Origin: Verrucomicrobia bacterium UBA6015
GTDB lineage: Bacteria; Verrucomicrobiota; Kiritimatiellia; UBA8416
Assembly (NCBI GenBank): GCA_002428045.1
Contig: DIZZ01000144.1
Coordinates: 1 to 43,050, forward strand
DNA: 43,050 nucleotides
Direction: 5' to 3'
Shown here: positions 1-7,926 of the stretch, piece by piece
Layout: each line of letters opens with the position of its first letter
Numbering within the stretch: position 1 is the stretch's first letter
Program-made: the position numbers and the translations under genes
Notes under the pieces: generated by a model
What the model saw: the letters and a program-made list of their open reading frames with translations, nothing else
The model's database searches: none
Told to the model about the DNA's origin: nothing

Positions 1-3000
1 CCGCCACCACCACCGCCGCCACCCACGCTGTTTCTGCTAGAGGTTTATTCGGAAAGCCCGAATAGCGGTGTACCGATTCTGGTCTCGGCCCCCGATTATT
101 ATGGACAAGCCAATGGTAACAGCGCCTTTACCCGCCAGTACATCTACGGTTCTGCCGTTACGCTGACCGCCCCGGCCACCGTGGGGACTAGCACGTTCCA
201 GTACTGGCTACGCAACGGGGTTGCCTTCACCCCCTCGACGTCCATCAGCGTACAGATGCTCAGCGACCTGAGATTGACGGCCGTCTACCTTGCCCCGTTG
301 CCCCCCGTGCAACGTACGCTGACCATTGATTCCTCCCCCAACCGGAACGTGCCGATCACCGTCAGCCTGACCGACAACAACGGACAGCGCAACGGCAACA
401 CCCGGTTCACCCGAACCTACGACAATCAAACCACGGTCTCCGTTACCGCTCCGGCCACGTTCAACGGGGACGTCTTCCAAGGCTGGCTGCGTAACGGTCT
501 TCCCTATTCCAGCAACCCATCCGTCACGGAAACCCTGCTGGCCGACACGCGCCTAACCGCACGTTATGGCCCCCCCCAACTTGCCGAACAGCGACGACTC
601 ACCATCGTTTCAACCAATCCGGACGAAGGCGTCCCGATCCGCGTGAACCATGCCGACGTGAATAACCAGCAGGATGGGACAACCGCCTTCGACCGGCTTT
701 ACGAGTATGGCAAGCCCGTAACCGTGACCGCCCCTGCCAGCGCCCCGAATGGCAACCCCTTTATTCGCTGGTTGCGCAACGGCGTCCCGGTTGGCAGCGG
801 GGCATCCATCACGGTCACCATGACCACTGACCTGATCCTGACCGCCGAATACGCATCCCCCCCGCCGGATGTTATCCTGACCGTCAGCTCCGGCAATCCG
901 AACAGCGGGGTATCCATCGCGGTAGACACTGCCGACCGGGACGGTAACAGCAATGGCACCAGCACGTTCACACGACGGTATGTGAACGGTACGGCGGTCT
1001 CTGTCACCGCCCCTGCGACGGCAATCAACGGAAACACATTCCGCCAATGGGTATTAAACGGAACCCCGCTGACCACCCATACCACAGCCAGCGTGACGAT
1101 GCTGACCGATGCGGAACTGATCGCGGTCTACCAGGTGCCTCCCCCGCCTATTCCCCACTGGACGCTGGCGGTGCGTTCGCAAAACCCAAATAGCGGGATC
1201 GGTATCTTCGTTTCGGCGGCCGACACCAATGGGAATGCAAGCGGGGCAACCGCTTTCGACCGCGTCTATCCCAACGGAACCACGGTTTCCCTGACCGCCC
1301 CCACCAATGCCCCCGACGGACATGTGTTCGCCTATTGGCTGGTGGACGGCGTGCGCTATACCGATAGCGAAACGCTGTCGCTGGTCATGGCATCAGGTCG
1401 CACCGTCACGGCGGTCTATGTCGAACCCACGCCGCCGCTCCGTTATGTCCTGACGGTCAGATCGCGCAACCCGAACAGCGCCATTGTGGTCTCGGTCAAT
1501 CCCAGAGATGTGAACGGTCAACAGAACGGCACGACCACCTTCACCCGGCTGTACGATGCGGGCGAGCTCGTGACCCTCACCGCCCGCAATCCGGCCTTTC
1601 CCGGCTCCCCGAACGTGTTCCGCCGCTGGGAATTCGAGGGCATCCCCTTGTCCACCAATACCACCATCACCGTCACCATGCTGCGCGACACGGCCGTCAT
1701 CGCCGTCTACGGTCCGGCCATTGTGCCAACCAATCACACCTTACGGGTCGAATCACGGCAACCGGATAGCGGCGTGCCGATCTCCCTTTCGCTTCCCGAT
1801 CTGAACGGCGCGGATAGCGGCAATACGGCATTCGACCGCCTTTACAGCGACGGTGCCAGCGTAACGGCCACCGCCCCGGCGGTCGCGCCCGGTGGAAACT
1901 GGTTCCAGGGCTGGTTGCTCAATGGCAGCCTGTATTCGACCAATACGGTTTTGACGCTCTCCATTCTCAGCGACCTGACCCTCACGGCGGCCTACGCCCC
2001 CGCCCCGACCGTAAGGACACTGACCGTTAATTCCCAGAATCCCGCCAGCGGTGTCGCGGTCTCCGTGGGTACCCCGGACATCAACGCCAACCAGGACGGC
2101 ACGACCGCTTTCCAGCGCCAGTACTATGATGGAGAGACCGTCAACCTCACAGCCCCACTGATGTCCCCCAACGGCCGCGATATCTTTGTCCGATGGGATC
2201 GAAATGGCGCGGTGGCGACAACCAACCACAGCGTGGATGTCACGCTTTATACCGATGTCGTGATGACGGCAGTCTATGGGCCGCCATCCACGGTGACGCT
2301 GACGGTACGCTCCGAGAATCCGGACCGCAATGTCCCGATCGGCATCAGTACGCCGGATGTCCTAGGAAGAACCGATGGTAGCAGCTCCTTTGTGCGCACC
2401 TACAATCCCGGAGAAAGCGTCACCCTGACCGCGCCCGAGACCGCCCCGACCGGATCCTTCTTCCAGTACTGGCAACGCGGCGGCAGTGCCTTCTCAACGA
2501 ATCGCGTGATCACCGTGTCCATGCTTTCCGACCAGGAACTGATCGCCGTCTACGGACCGCCGGATCCGGAGGAGCGAACCCTGCTCGTTCGCTCCGTCAA
2601 TCCCGGGGCCGGGGTTCCCATCACGATCACCCCCAACGATATCAATAATCAAGGGAGCGGCACGACGGGGTTGCTGCGCACCTACACAGATGGACAGTCC
2701 GTCACGGTTTCCGCCCCGGAAACGGCTGGAACCAATACGTTTCGGCAGTGGTTGCTCAATGGGTTGCCGCTGTCCACGAACCTGGCCGAGACGATCATCA
2801 TGACCCAGGATCATGAATTGATCGCCGTCTATGGTTCGCCGGTTCAACCCCAGGAGCGCGTCCTGACGGTGGACTCCCGCAACCCCAACAGCGGCGTTCC
2901 GATCGCCGTCAGCACCCCGGATATCAATGGCGAGTCCGATGGTCATTCCGTATTCGTGCGGATCTATACTTTCGGCGCCACCACCACCCTGACGGCCCCC

Positions 3001-3714
3001 GAAACCACCGGCACCAACAATGCGGCATTCCTGGGCTGGGAGCGCAATGGGGAGCCGTACTCGGAGTCGCGCACCATTTCCCTTGAGATGACCACGGATA
3101 TCCGCATGACAGCCGTGTACGGAGCCCAGCAAACCCATGTGACGTTGACGGTTCAATCCGAGAACCCAGATAGCGGGGTTGTGATCAGCGTGGCCCCCTC
3201 AGATATCAACAGCGAAGCCACTGGCAGCACCGCCTTCCAGCGGGTCTACGACATGGGACAGGCGGTTTCCCTCAGTGCCCCCGCCACCGCCGAGGATCGC
3301 CCCTTCCTCTACTGGAGCTATAACGGCACCCCCAGCTTCACGAATCCAGTGGTCAGCATCACCCTCCTTAGCGATGTCACCATGACCGCCGTCTACGGCG
3401 ATCCGCTGCCCATTACCGAGGCTGTCCTCACGGTCGCGGCTGAAGGCCCTGACGGACCGACCATCACCCCGATCTCGGCCACGCCGGACCTGAATGCCAA
3501 CGCGGGCGGGTCCACCACCTTCACACGGATCTACACGATCGGGAACACGGTTACCCTCATCGCCCCGCCCGAGAGCAATGGCCTTACGTTCGACCACTGG
3601 GCAATTGGCGGAGCCGTCTTCAGCAACAACCAGACCGTGACCTTGACCCTGCTGACCGATACCACGATCACGGCCATCTATGTTCAACCCGATACGTCTA
3701 CCAGCGGCATATGA
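1..3714 (+). CDS. Giant secreted/surface repeat protein, 13 tandem ~92-residue InlB/Flg_new-like repeats (5' end outside window)
   Basis: The frame is open from the first base, so the start lies upstream; 1237 codons are in the window. After a run of prolines the protein consists only of about 13 repeats of 90-97 residues. Each repeat has the pattern LTV-S-NP-SGV-I, then D-N-G, a G-T/S-F-R-Y stretch, VTLTAP, a F--W--NG core, a LSD--LTAVYG end, and a Pro-rich linker. This resembles the divergent InlB B-repeat/Flg_new group of bacterial surface repeats, which form small beta folds; that assignment is by pattern only. Thr, Ser and Asn are abundant and Cys is absent in what is visible. There is no LPXTG, PEP-CTERM or type-IX-like tail; the protein ends a few residues after the last repeat. 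A role as an adhesin or cell-surface stalk is inferred. The stop overlaps the next start. Confidence 0.85.
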   Translation, partial: PPPPPPPPTLFLLEVYSESPNSGVPILVSAPDYYGQANGNSAFTRQYIYGSAVTLTAPATVGTSTFQYWLRNGVAFTPSTSISVQMLSDLRLTAVYLAPLPPVQRTLTIDSSPNRNVPITVSLTDNNGQRNGNTRFTRTYDNQTTVSVTAPATFNGDVFQGWLRNGLPYSSNPSVTETLLADTRLTARYGPPQLAEQRRLTIVSTNPDEGVPIRVNHADVNNQQDGTTAFDRLYEYGKPVTVTAPASAPNGNPFIRWLRNGVPVGSGASITVTMTTDLILTAEYASPPPDVILTVSSGNPNSGVSIAVDTADRDGNSNGTSTFTRRYVNGTAVSVTAPATAINGNTFRQWVLNGTPLTTHTTASVTMLTDAELIAVYQVPPPPIPHWTLAVRSQNPNSGIGIFVSAADTNGNASGATAFDRVYPNGTTVSLTAPTNAPDGHVFAYWLVDGVRYTDSETLSLVMASGRTVTAVYVEPTPPLRYVLTVRSRNPNSAIVVSVNPRDVNGQQNGTTTFTRLYDAGELVTLTARNPAFPGSPNVFRRWEFEGIPLSTNTTITVTMLRDTAVIAVYGPAIVPTNHTLRVESRQPDSGVPISLSLPDLNGADSGNTAFDRLYSDGASVTATAPAVAPGGNWFQGWLLNGSLYSTNTVLTLSILSDLTLTAAYAPAPTVRTLTVNSQNPASGVAVSVGTPDINANQDGTTAFQRQYYDGETVNLTAPLMSPNGRDIFVRWDRNGAVATTNHSVDVTLYTDVVMTAVYGPPSTVTLTVRSENPDRNVPIGISTPDVLGRTDGSSSFVRTYNPGESVTLTAPETAPTGSFFQYWQRGGSAFSTNRVITVSMLSDQELIAVYGPPDPEERTLLVRSVNPGAGVPITITPNDINNQGSGTTGLLRTYTDGQSVTVSAPETAGTNTFRQWLLNGLPLSTNLAETIIMTQDHELIAVYGSPVQPQERVLTVDSRNPNSGVPIAVSTPDINGESDGHSVFVRIYTFGATTTLTAPETTGTNNAAFLGWERNGEPYSESRTISLEMTTDIRMTAVYGAQQTHVTLTVQSENPDSGVVISVAPSDINSEATGSTAFQRVYDMGQAVSLSAPATAEDRPFLYWSYNGTPSFTNPVVSITLLSDVTMTAVYGDPLPITEAVLTVAAEGPDGPTITPISATPDLNANAGGSTTFTRIYTIGNTVTLIAPPESNGLTFDHWAIGGAVFSNNQTVTLTLLTDTTITAIYVQPDTSTSGI

Positions 3715-5423
3715 TGGACATGGCCACCATGCTTTTTCGGGTGACACTGATGCTGCTCCTGCTGGGCTTGCCCCCCCTGCTACTGACCTGCGGCATGCGT
3801 CAGCGTCCCTGTCATAGCCACCGCCTTTGCGCGGGCGGGATCCTCCTCGTCATCCATGTCCTGCTGGTGGCCCTCGGTCTGCATATTACCCGCGTGTCGA
3901 TCACCCCGACAACCCTGGCATGCAGCCACCTGATCGTACTGGGAGCCGCCCTGCTGCTGCACATCCGCCAATCCCGTAAAAGCAGCCAGAGGATCCAGCC
4001 AGAAGACGCCCTACCACCATTATGGCAACACGGTACACTGGGGACGGCGCTGCTGCTTTGCCTGCTACTGCTTCCCTACACATATTTTACCGGCGTGGAC
4101 ACCTATAAGTGGCAGGATCTCGCAACCAGCGTGCGCATGGAACAGGCACTGCCATGGATTGTGCATCCACTCTCGCTCCTCGGGTTCACCCCGCGTGCCT
4201 ATCCCCCTGCCCACCCGGTCCTGCTGGCAACGGTACAGATCCTCGGCGGATTGGGGGTCGACGGCGGATTCGCGGTAATTTCAGTCTTCACAGCCATCCT
4301 GGGCATTGCCTCGGCAACCCTGCTCGCCAGCCGCCTGCTCCCGCCTGCGCTCGCCCCGCTGGCCGGACTGCTATACGGCTTCTCGCCCGTGTTTGTCCGC
4401 TACGCCCACTGGGCCACCGGGCGGGGACTATTCCTCGCCATATTCCCTGCCCTAGTGGCGCTGCTATGCGTTCCCGGTTCCCCAGCCGGATCGGCACGAT
4501 GGCGTCGCTACGGTTACCCCGCCGTCCTGGCGCTGCTGCTGCTCCTGACGCACAAAGTCGCCCTGGTCGCCATTCCGCTACTGCTACTCAGTGCGCTCGT
4601 TGCCCCGCTGCTGCCCAGACGGATGCCGCTGGCGTTGTGTATCGGCATCACCCTGCCGTTCTGCGGATTGGCCGTTGCGATGGGAGCCCACAGCGGTGCT
4701 ATCCAATCCGCAGGGACGCTTGCCCGCACGGCCATCCTGCGTTTTGGATGGATGCTGCCAGCCTCGCTGGCCGGCCTCTGGTGCATACCCGGCGATGCGT
4801 CCACGACCACCGATAAGCGAGCGTTCTGGCTGGCTGCGCTGCCCGCCGTGGCACTGGCCTTTGAGCGCCAGATGTACGGGGCGCTCTATGCCCTGCCGTT
4901 TGCCTGCATCGCCGCCATCGCCGCCATCAATCGGCTGTGCAACGCCATCCCTCGCTACCGCAAGCCACTCTTGGGGGGACTGGCGACCATCACCTTGCTG
5001 ACGGCGGTTGCCACGATCGTCGAACGTTCCAGCCACGCCTGTTCGCCAGCGCTTTACCGCGCCGCCATGTTTCTCGAAGCCCATGATCCCCAGGGACCGT
5101 TCATGATCCACGCCCCCGGCCAACACCGCACACGCATCCAGGCCTATGTCTCCGGATGCGCCCGTTTCAACGTCGCCCCCGGCCAGCGGATCCGCCCGAC
5201 CGCCGGGTCCGCCTTCATCCCGCGCCCGGCAGACACACTGCGCCAGACCGTCGATACCTGGGCAACGGTCCTGCGCGGACTTTTCACGCTGGAAGACACC
5301 GTCACCGACTGGTACGGCAGCCCCCGACGGCAATACCACGTCATCATCAATAACGAAGGGAGCGCCCCACCCGACGCCCACCTGATCTACACCCACGAAA
5401 ACATCCGGATTTACCAGCGGTAA
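3711..5423 (+). CDS. Polytopic membrane protein, GT-C glycosyltransferase-like
   Basis: 570 residues with roughly ten hydrophobic segments (about residues 5-27, 38-60, 65-84, 108-126, then several more to about 440), followed by a soluble C-terminal part of about 130 residues. An acidic residue (Asp130 in a G-V-D-T-Y context) sits in the first large loop, and YPPAHP follows at 164-169. That arrangement resembles GT-C enzymes, which use polyprenyl-phosphate sugars and carry a catalytic acid in the first periplasmic loop. No family-specific motif fixes a subfamily, so a polysaccharide polymerase or flippase-like protein is possible. The ATG overlaps the preceding stop (ATGA), implying translational coupling with the giant repeat protein. 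A second ATG three bases later is equally possible. No Shine-Dalgarno site is obvious. Confidence 0.7.
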   Translation: MMDMATMLFRVTLMLLLLGLPPLLLTCGMRQRPCHSHRLCAGGILLVIHVLLVALGLHITRVSITPTTLACSHLIVLGAALLLHIRQSRKSSQRIQPEDALPPLWQHGTLGTALLLCLLLLPYTYFTGVDTYKWQDLATSVRMEQALPWIVHPLSLLGFTPRAYPPAHPVLLATVQILGGLGVDGGFAVISVFTAILGIASATLLASRLLPPALAPLAGLLYGFSPVFVRYAHWATGRGLFLAIFPALVALLCVPGSPAGSARWRRYGYPAVLALLLLLTHKVALVAIPLLLLSALVAPLLPRRMPLALCIGITLPFCGLAVAMGAHSGAIQSAGTLARTAILRFGWMLPASLAGLWCIPGDASTTTDKRAFWLAALPAVALAFERQMYGALYALPFACIAAIAAINRLCNAIPRYRKPLLGGLATITLLTAVATIVERSSHACSPALYRAAMFLEAHDPQGPFMIHAPGQHRTRIQAYVSGCARFNVAPGQRIRPTAGSAFIPRPADTLRQTVDTWATVLRGLFTLEDTVTDWYGSPRRQYHVIINNEGSAPPDAHLIYTHENIRIYQR

Positions 5424-5471
5424 ACCCCCATGGTCGTTAACGGGCGGTGTGCACGGGCATCGAGCGCTGGC

Positions 5472-5500
5472 TTGCAATAGCGGGCGGGAATGGCTAGGAT
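5472..5500 (+). promoter_or_regulatory. Predicted sigma-70-type promoter for the flavoprotein/GmhB-Sua5 pair
   Basis: TTGCAA (5472-5477) and TAGGAT (5495-5500) are separated by 17 bases, in the 115-base gap ahead of the gene at 5539. Predicted from motif match only. Confidence 0.4.
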
Positions 5501-5538
5501 CACCGCTCAATGTTTCGCGCAACCAAAGGGAGGTCTTT

Positions 5539-6159
5539 ATGTTTATTGTCGGAATCAATGGAAGTCCAGCCAGCGATGGCAATACCGCATTTTTGCTGCA
5601 ACGCATACTGGCCACCGCCGCATCGATCGGGGCCAGGACCCAGCTTCTGCATGCGGCCCCGCTGGTCGCCAGTGCCGGTGGGACGCCGTTTTGCACGGTT
5701 TGCTCGAATCCCTGCAGCGGCGTTTGCTTCAAAGGCTCGCCCTTGGATTCGGCCTATGAAACCCTGCGGCAGGCGGATGCCATTGTTCTCGGGAGTCCGG
5801 TTTATTTCGGGACGGTGACCGCACAGCTCAAGGCGTTTTTCGACAAGACCCGCCTGCTACGGAGTCAGCGTGGCCTATACAATGTCGTGGGGGCTGGTGC
5901 CACGGTGGCGGCCTCCCATTATGGCGGACAGGAAACGACGATGCGGGCGTTGCATGACATCATGTTTGTGCAGGGCATGCTGATCGTCGGCGACGGGTTC
6001 GGTCAGGCGGATTGCGGTCATCATGGCGTCTGTGCGCACCGTCCAGCCAAGGAGGATGAGCAGGCGCATCGCCGGGCCGATCTGCTGGCGTATCGCCTGG
6101 TGGAGGTCTGTCAGGCCACCGCCGGACTGCGGCAACGAAGCCCGGCAGCGGGGGTCTAG
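5539..6159 (+). CDS. NAD(P)H-dependent FMN reductase / iron-sulfur flavoprotein-like
   Basis: 206 residues of flavodoxin-like fold. The N-terminus MFIVGINGSP with S-D-G-N-T is the FMN phosphate-binding loop of the NADPH-dependent FMN reductase family. A cysteine cluster (Cys52, 55, 59, 63; C-x2-C-x3-C-x3-C) lies where iron-sulfur flavoproteins carry their Fe-S ligands. G-S-P-V-Y-F-G (about residues 85-91) is the second flavin-binding loop. The likely role is electron transfer from reduced pyridine nucleotide or ferredoxin to an unknown acceptor in the cytoplasm. The start at 5539 is chosen because AAAGGGAGG ends six bases upstream; in-frame codons from 5449 have no such site. The gene ends three bases before the next start, so the two are probably co-transcribed. 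Confidence 0.85.
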   Translation: MFIVGINGSPASDGNTAFLLQRILATAASIGARTQLLHAAPLVASAGGTPFCTVCSNPCSGVCFKGSPLDSAYETLRQADAIVLGSPVYFGTVTAQLKAFFDKTRLLRSQRGLYNVVGAGATVAASHYGGQETTMRALHDIMFVQGMLIVGDGFGQADCGHHGVCAHRPAKEDEQAHRRADLLAYRLVEVCQATAGLRQRSPAAGV

Positions 6160-6162
6160 CAC

Positions 6163-7662
6163 ATGTGCGCCTCCCCCGTAAAGCCAGCCATATTCCTGGA
6201 TCGCGACGGCACCCTGATTGAGGATCGAGGCTGGCTTCGAAACCCCGCCGACGCCGTTTTCTTCAAGGATACGTTCGACGCCTTGCGGACGCTTCAGCAA
6301 CAGGCTCTGCTTTTTATCGTGACCAACCAGAGCGGGATTGCGAGGGGACTGCTGACGGCGGAGGAAGCCCGGCAGGTCAACGACGTCGTGGTTGACCGGC
6401 TGCGGCACGAAGGGATCCGGATCGAGGCGGTCTATACCTGTCCGCACCATCGCGACGACGGGTGTGTGTGCATCAAACCGAATCCGTTCTTTGTGCTGCA
6501 GGCGGCAGCGGAGTTCAACATCTCGCCCGAATTTTCTTTTGCTGTCGGGGATCATCCGCATGACGTGGAGCTGGCACGTCGTTTCGGTGGTCGGGGCCTT
6601 TATGTGCTGACCGGTCATGGTGCCAGGCATGTGGACGAACTGCCGCCGGGAACGTGCGTGGCACCGACGATCGGCGCTGCTGCGGCATTGATCATGGGTC
6701 AACGCCGCGACATTCCACCGAACTACATCGGTGCATTGGAGGCCGCCCTGCGGATACGCGCGGGAGCGGTGGTGGCCATTCCGACCGAGACGGTCTATGG
6801 CATGGCCGCCAATGCCCTGGATGCCAGCGCGGTGCAGCAGGTCTTCACAATCAAACAGCGTCCGGCGCTGGATCCGCTGATCGTGCATCTGGCCGATCCG
6901 TCCGATCTGGCCAGGGTGGCGGCGTACGTGCCCCCGGCCGCCCAGGCCCTGGCGGAGGCCTTCTGGCCAGGGCCGCTGACGCTGGTCCTGCCGAAAAAGG
7001 CATGTATTCCGGATCTGGTCACCTCTGGACGCGATACCGTTGCCGTGCGCGTGCCGGTGCATCCGCTCGCCCGCAAGATCATCCGTGAAGCGGGCTGCCC
7101 CGTGGCGGCACCCAGTGCCAACCGGTTCGGGACGATCAGCCCGACCTGTGCGCGGCATGTTTTCGAGCAGTTTGGCGAAGCGGTTGGAGGGATCGTGGAT
7201 GGCGGGCCCTGTGCCGTCGGGGTGGAATCGACAATCGTCGGGTTCTGGGATGATCAGATCTGGCTATTGCGGCCGGGCGGTATCCCGTTGGAAACCATAG
7301 CGGCGCGGATTGGTCCGGTGGCACTTTACACATCCAGTCATCCCGACGATATCCGGGCACCGGGAACAATGCCCCGCCATTATGCGCCAAAGACCCCCAT
7401 GGAACTTCTGGACTATAATACCCCCGTGGTTTTTCAACCTGATACGGGGCATATCGTCTTCGGCCCGGATGCCCCCCAAAGCAGTGAGCACGTCACGAAC
7501 CTGTCGCCATCCGGCGATATGGCCGAAGCGGCGGCCGCCTTGTACGGGGCCATGCGCCGCCTCGACGCTGCTGGCTTCAAACGCATACAAGCCCGCCGCC
7601 TGCCGGACCATGGCCTGGGGCGTACGGTCAACGACCGGCTCCGCCGGGCGGCAACGCCGTAA
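6163..7662 (+). CDS. Fusion: GmhB-type HAD histidinol/heptose-bisphosphate phosphatase + Sua5/YrdC threonylcarbamoyl-AMP synthase
   Basis: 499 residues with two complete enzyme domains. Residues 1-180 are a HAD phosphatase of the GmhB/HisB-N type: FLDRDGTL with Asp13 and Asp15, TNQSGIARG at 54-62, a Cys/His zinc site (Cys93, His95, Cys101, Cys103), and VGD at 128-130. GmhB removes the 7-phosphate of heptose 1,7-bisphosphate in LPS core-heptose synthesis. Residues 186-400 are YrdC: PTETVYG 207-213, KQRP 231-234, PSAN 317-320, ESTIV 355-359. A Sua5-specific linker and C-terminal domain follow (GTMPRHYAPKTP, 401-412). Sua5 makes threonylcarbamoyl-AMP from threonine, bicarbonate and ATP for tRNA t6A37. 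Both domains keep their key motifs, so both are probably active. ATG at 6163 is the only reasonable start; a GGGGGT lies upstream. Confidence 0.9.
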   Translation: MCASPVKPAIFLDRDGTLIEDRGWLRNPADAVFFKDTFDALRTLQQQALLFIVTNQSGIARGLLTAEEARQVNDVVVDRLRHEGIRIEAVYTCPHHRDDGCVCIKPNPFFVLQAAAEFNISPEFSFAVGDHPHDVELARRFGGRGLYVLTGHGARHVDELPPGTCVAPTIGAAAALIMGQRRDIPPNYIGALEAALRIRAGAVVAIPTETVYGMAANALDASAVQQVFTIKQRPALDPLIVHLADPSDLARVAAYVPPAAQALAEAFWPGPLTLVLPKKACIPDLVTSGRDTVAVRVPVHPLARKIIREAGCPVAAPSANRFGTISPTCARHVFEQFGEAVGGIVDGGPCAVGVESTIVGFWDDQIWLLRPGGIPLETIAARIGPVALYTSSHPDDIRAPGTMPRHYAPKTPMELLDYNTPVVFQPDTGHIVFGPDAPQSSEHVTNLSPSGDMAEAAAALYGAMRRLDAAGFKRIQARRLPDHGLGRTVNDRLRRAATP

Positions 7663-7721
7663 AACGCGCCTGGAACGTGCAGCTCCGGTCAGAGCATCAG
7701 CCTCTGCTGCCGCGACCGGCA

Positions 7722-7751
7722 TTTGCCACGAACGAGCCTCTCCGTGGCAAA
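7722..7751. repeat. Inverted repeat (possible bidirectional terminator) between convergent genes
   Basis: TTTGCCACG (7722-7730) and CGTGGCAAA (7743-7751) form a perfect 9-bp stem with a 12-base loop, between the convergent Sua5-fusion and porin genes. There is no T-run, so a terminator role is uncertain. The right arm is part of a direct repeat, CGTGGCAAAGGCAGTG, that recurs at 7798-7813. Confidence 0.4.
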
Positions 7752-7766
7752 GGCAGTGCCAGGGCA

Positions 7767-7797
7767 AGGTAGGGCGAAGACCTCCGGGCGAGCCGCC
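7767..7797 (+). repeat. 31-base dispersed repeat, copy 1
   Basis: It begins AGGTAGGGCGA and ends CGAGCCGCC, with a variable middle. The same length and ends occur at 22166-22196, inside the 3' end of a GNAT gene. It lies in an intergenic stretch otherwise made of repeats. Confidence 0.5.
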
Positions 7798-7884
7798 CGT
7801 GGCAAAGGCAGTGGCGAGAACGACGGCTTGCACGACGCGGACGGTGTGGAACCCGTCCCTCCCGCTGGCGGGGTGGAACCCGCC
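7796..7884 (-). repeat. ~88-bp dispersed intergenic element, copy A
   Basis: Read on the minus strand, this stretch begins GGCGGGTTCCACCCCGCC, itself a perfect hairpin of GGCGGG and CCCGCC, and ends TGCCTTTGCCACGGG. It closely matches 37927-38014 on the plus strand, with shared blocks including CAAGCCGTCGT and CTGCCTTTGCCACGGGC. It lies 43 bases beyond the porin stop codon. It looks like a REP/MITE-like non-coding element. Confidence 0.65.
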
Positions 7885-7926
7885 AGGAGAGGTCGTCAAA
7901 TCGTCCATCGTAATCGTCAACCGAAA

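Noticed and set aside
1..3714. Periodic structure considered as a CRISPR array or DNA satellite
   Set aside because: The period is about 280 bases, coding, with diverged DNA; there are no short identical repeats with unique spacers.
610..3747. Several open frames on the minus strand opposite the repeat protein
   Set aside because: They repeat with the same period as the tandem repeats and lack ribosome sites; they are shadows of GC-rich repetitive coding DNA.
4584..5732. 382-codon minus-strand open frame
   Set aside because: It lies opposite the GT-C-like gene and the flavoprotein start, is Arg/Gly-rich with shadow-like composition, and resembles no protein.
5875..7158. 427-codon minus-strand open frame
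   Set aside because: It lies opposite the well-supported GmhB-Sua5 fusion; composition is Arg/His-rich and shadow-like.
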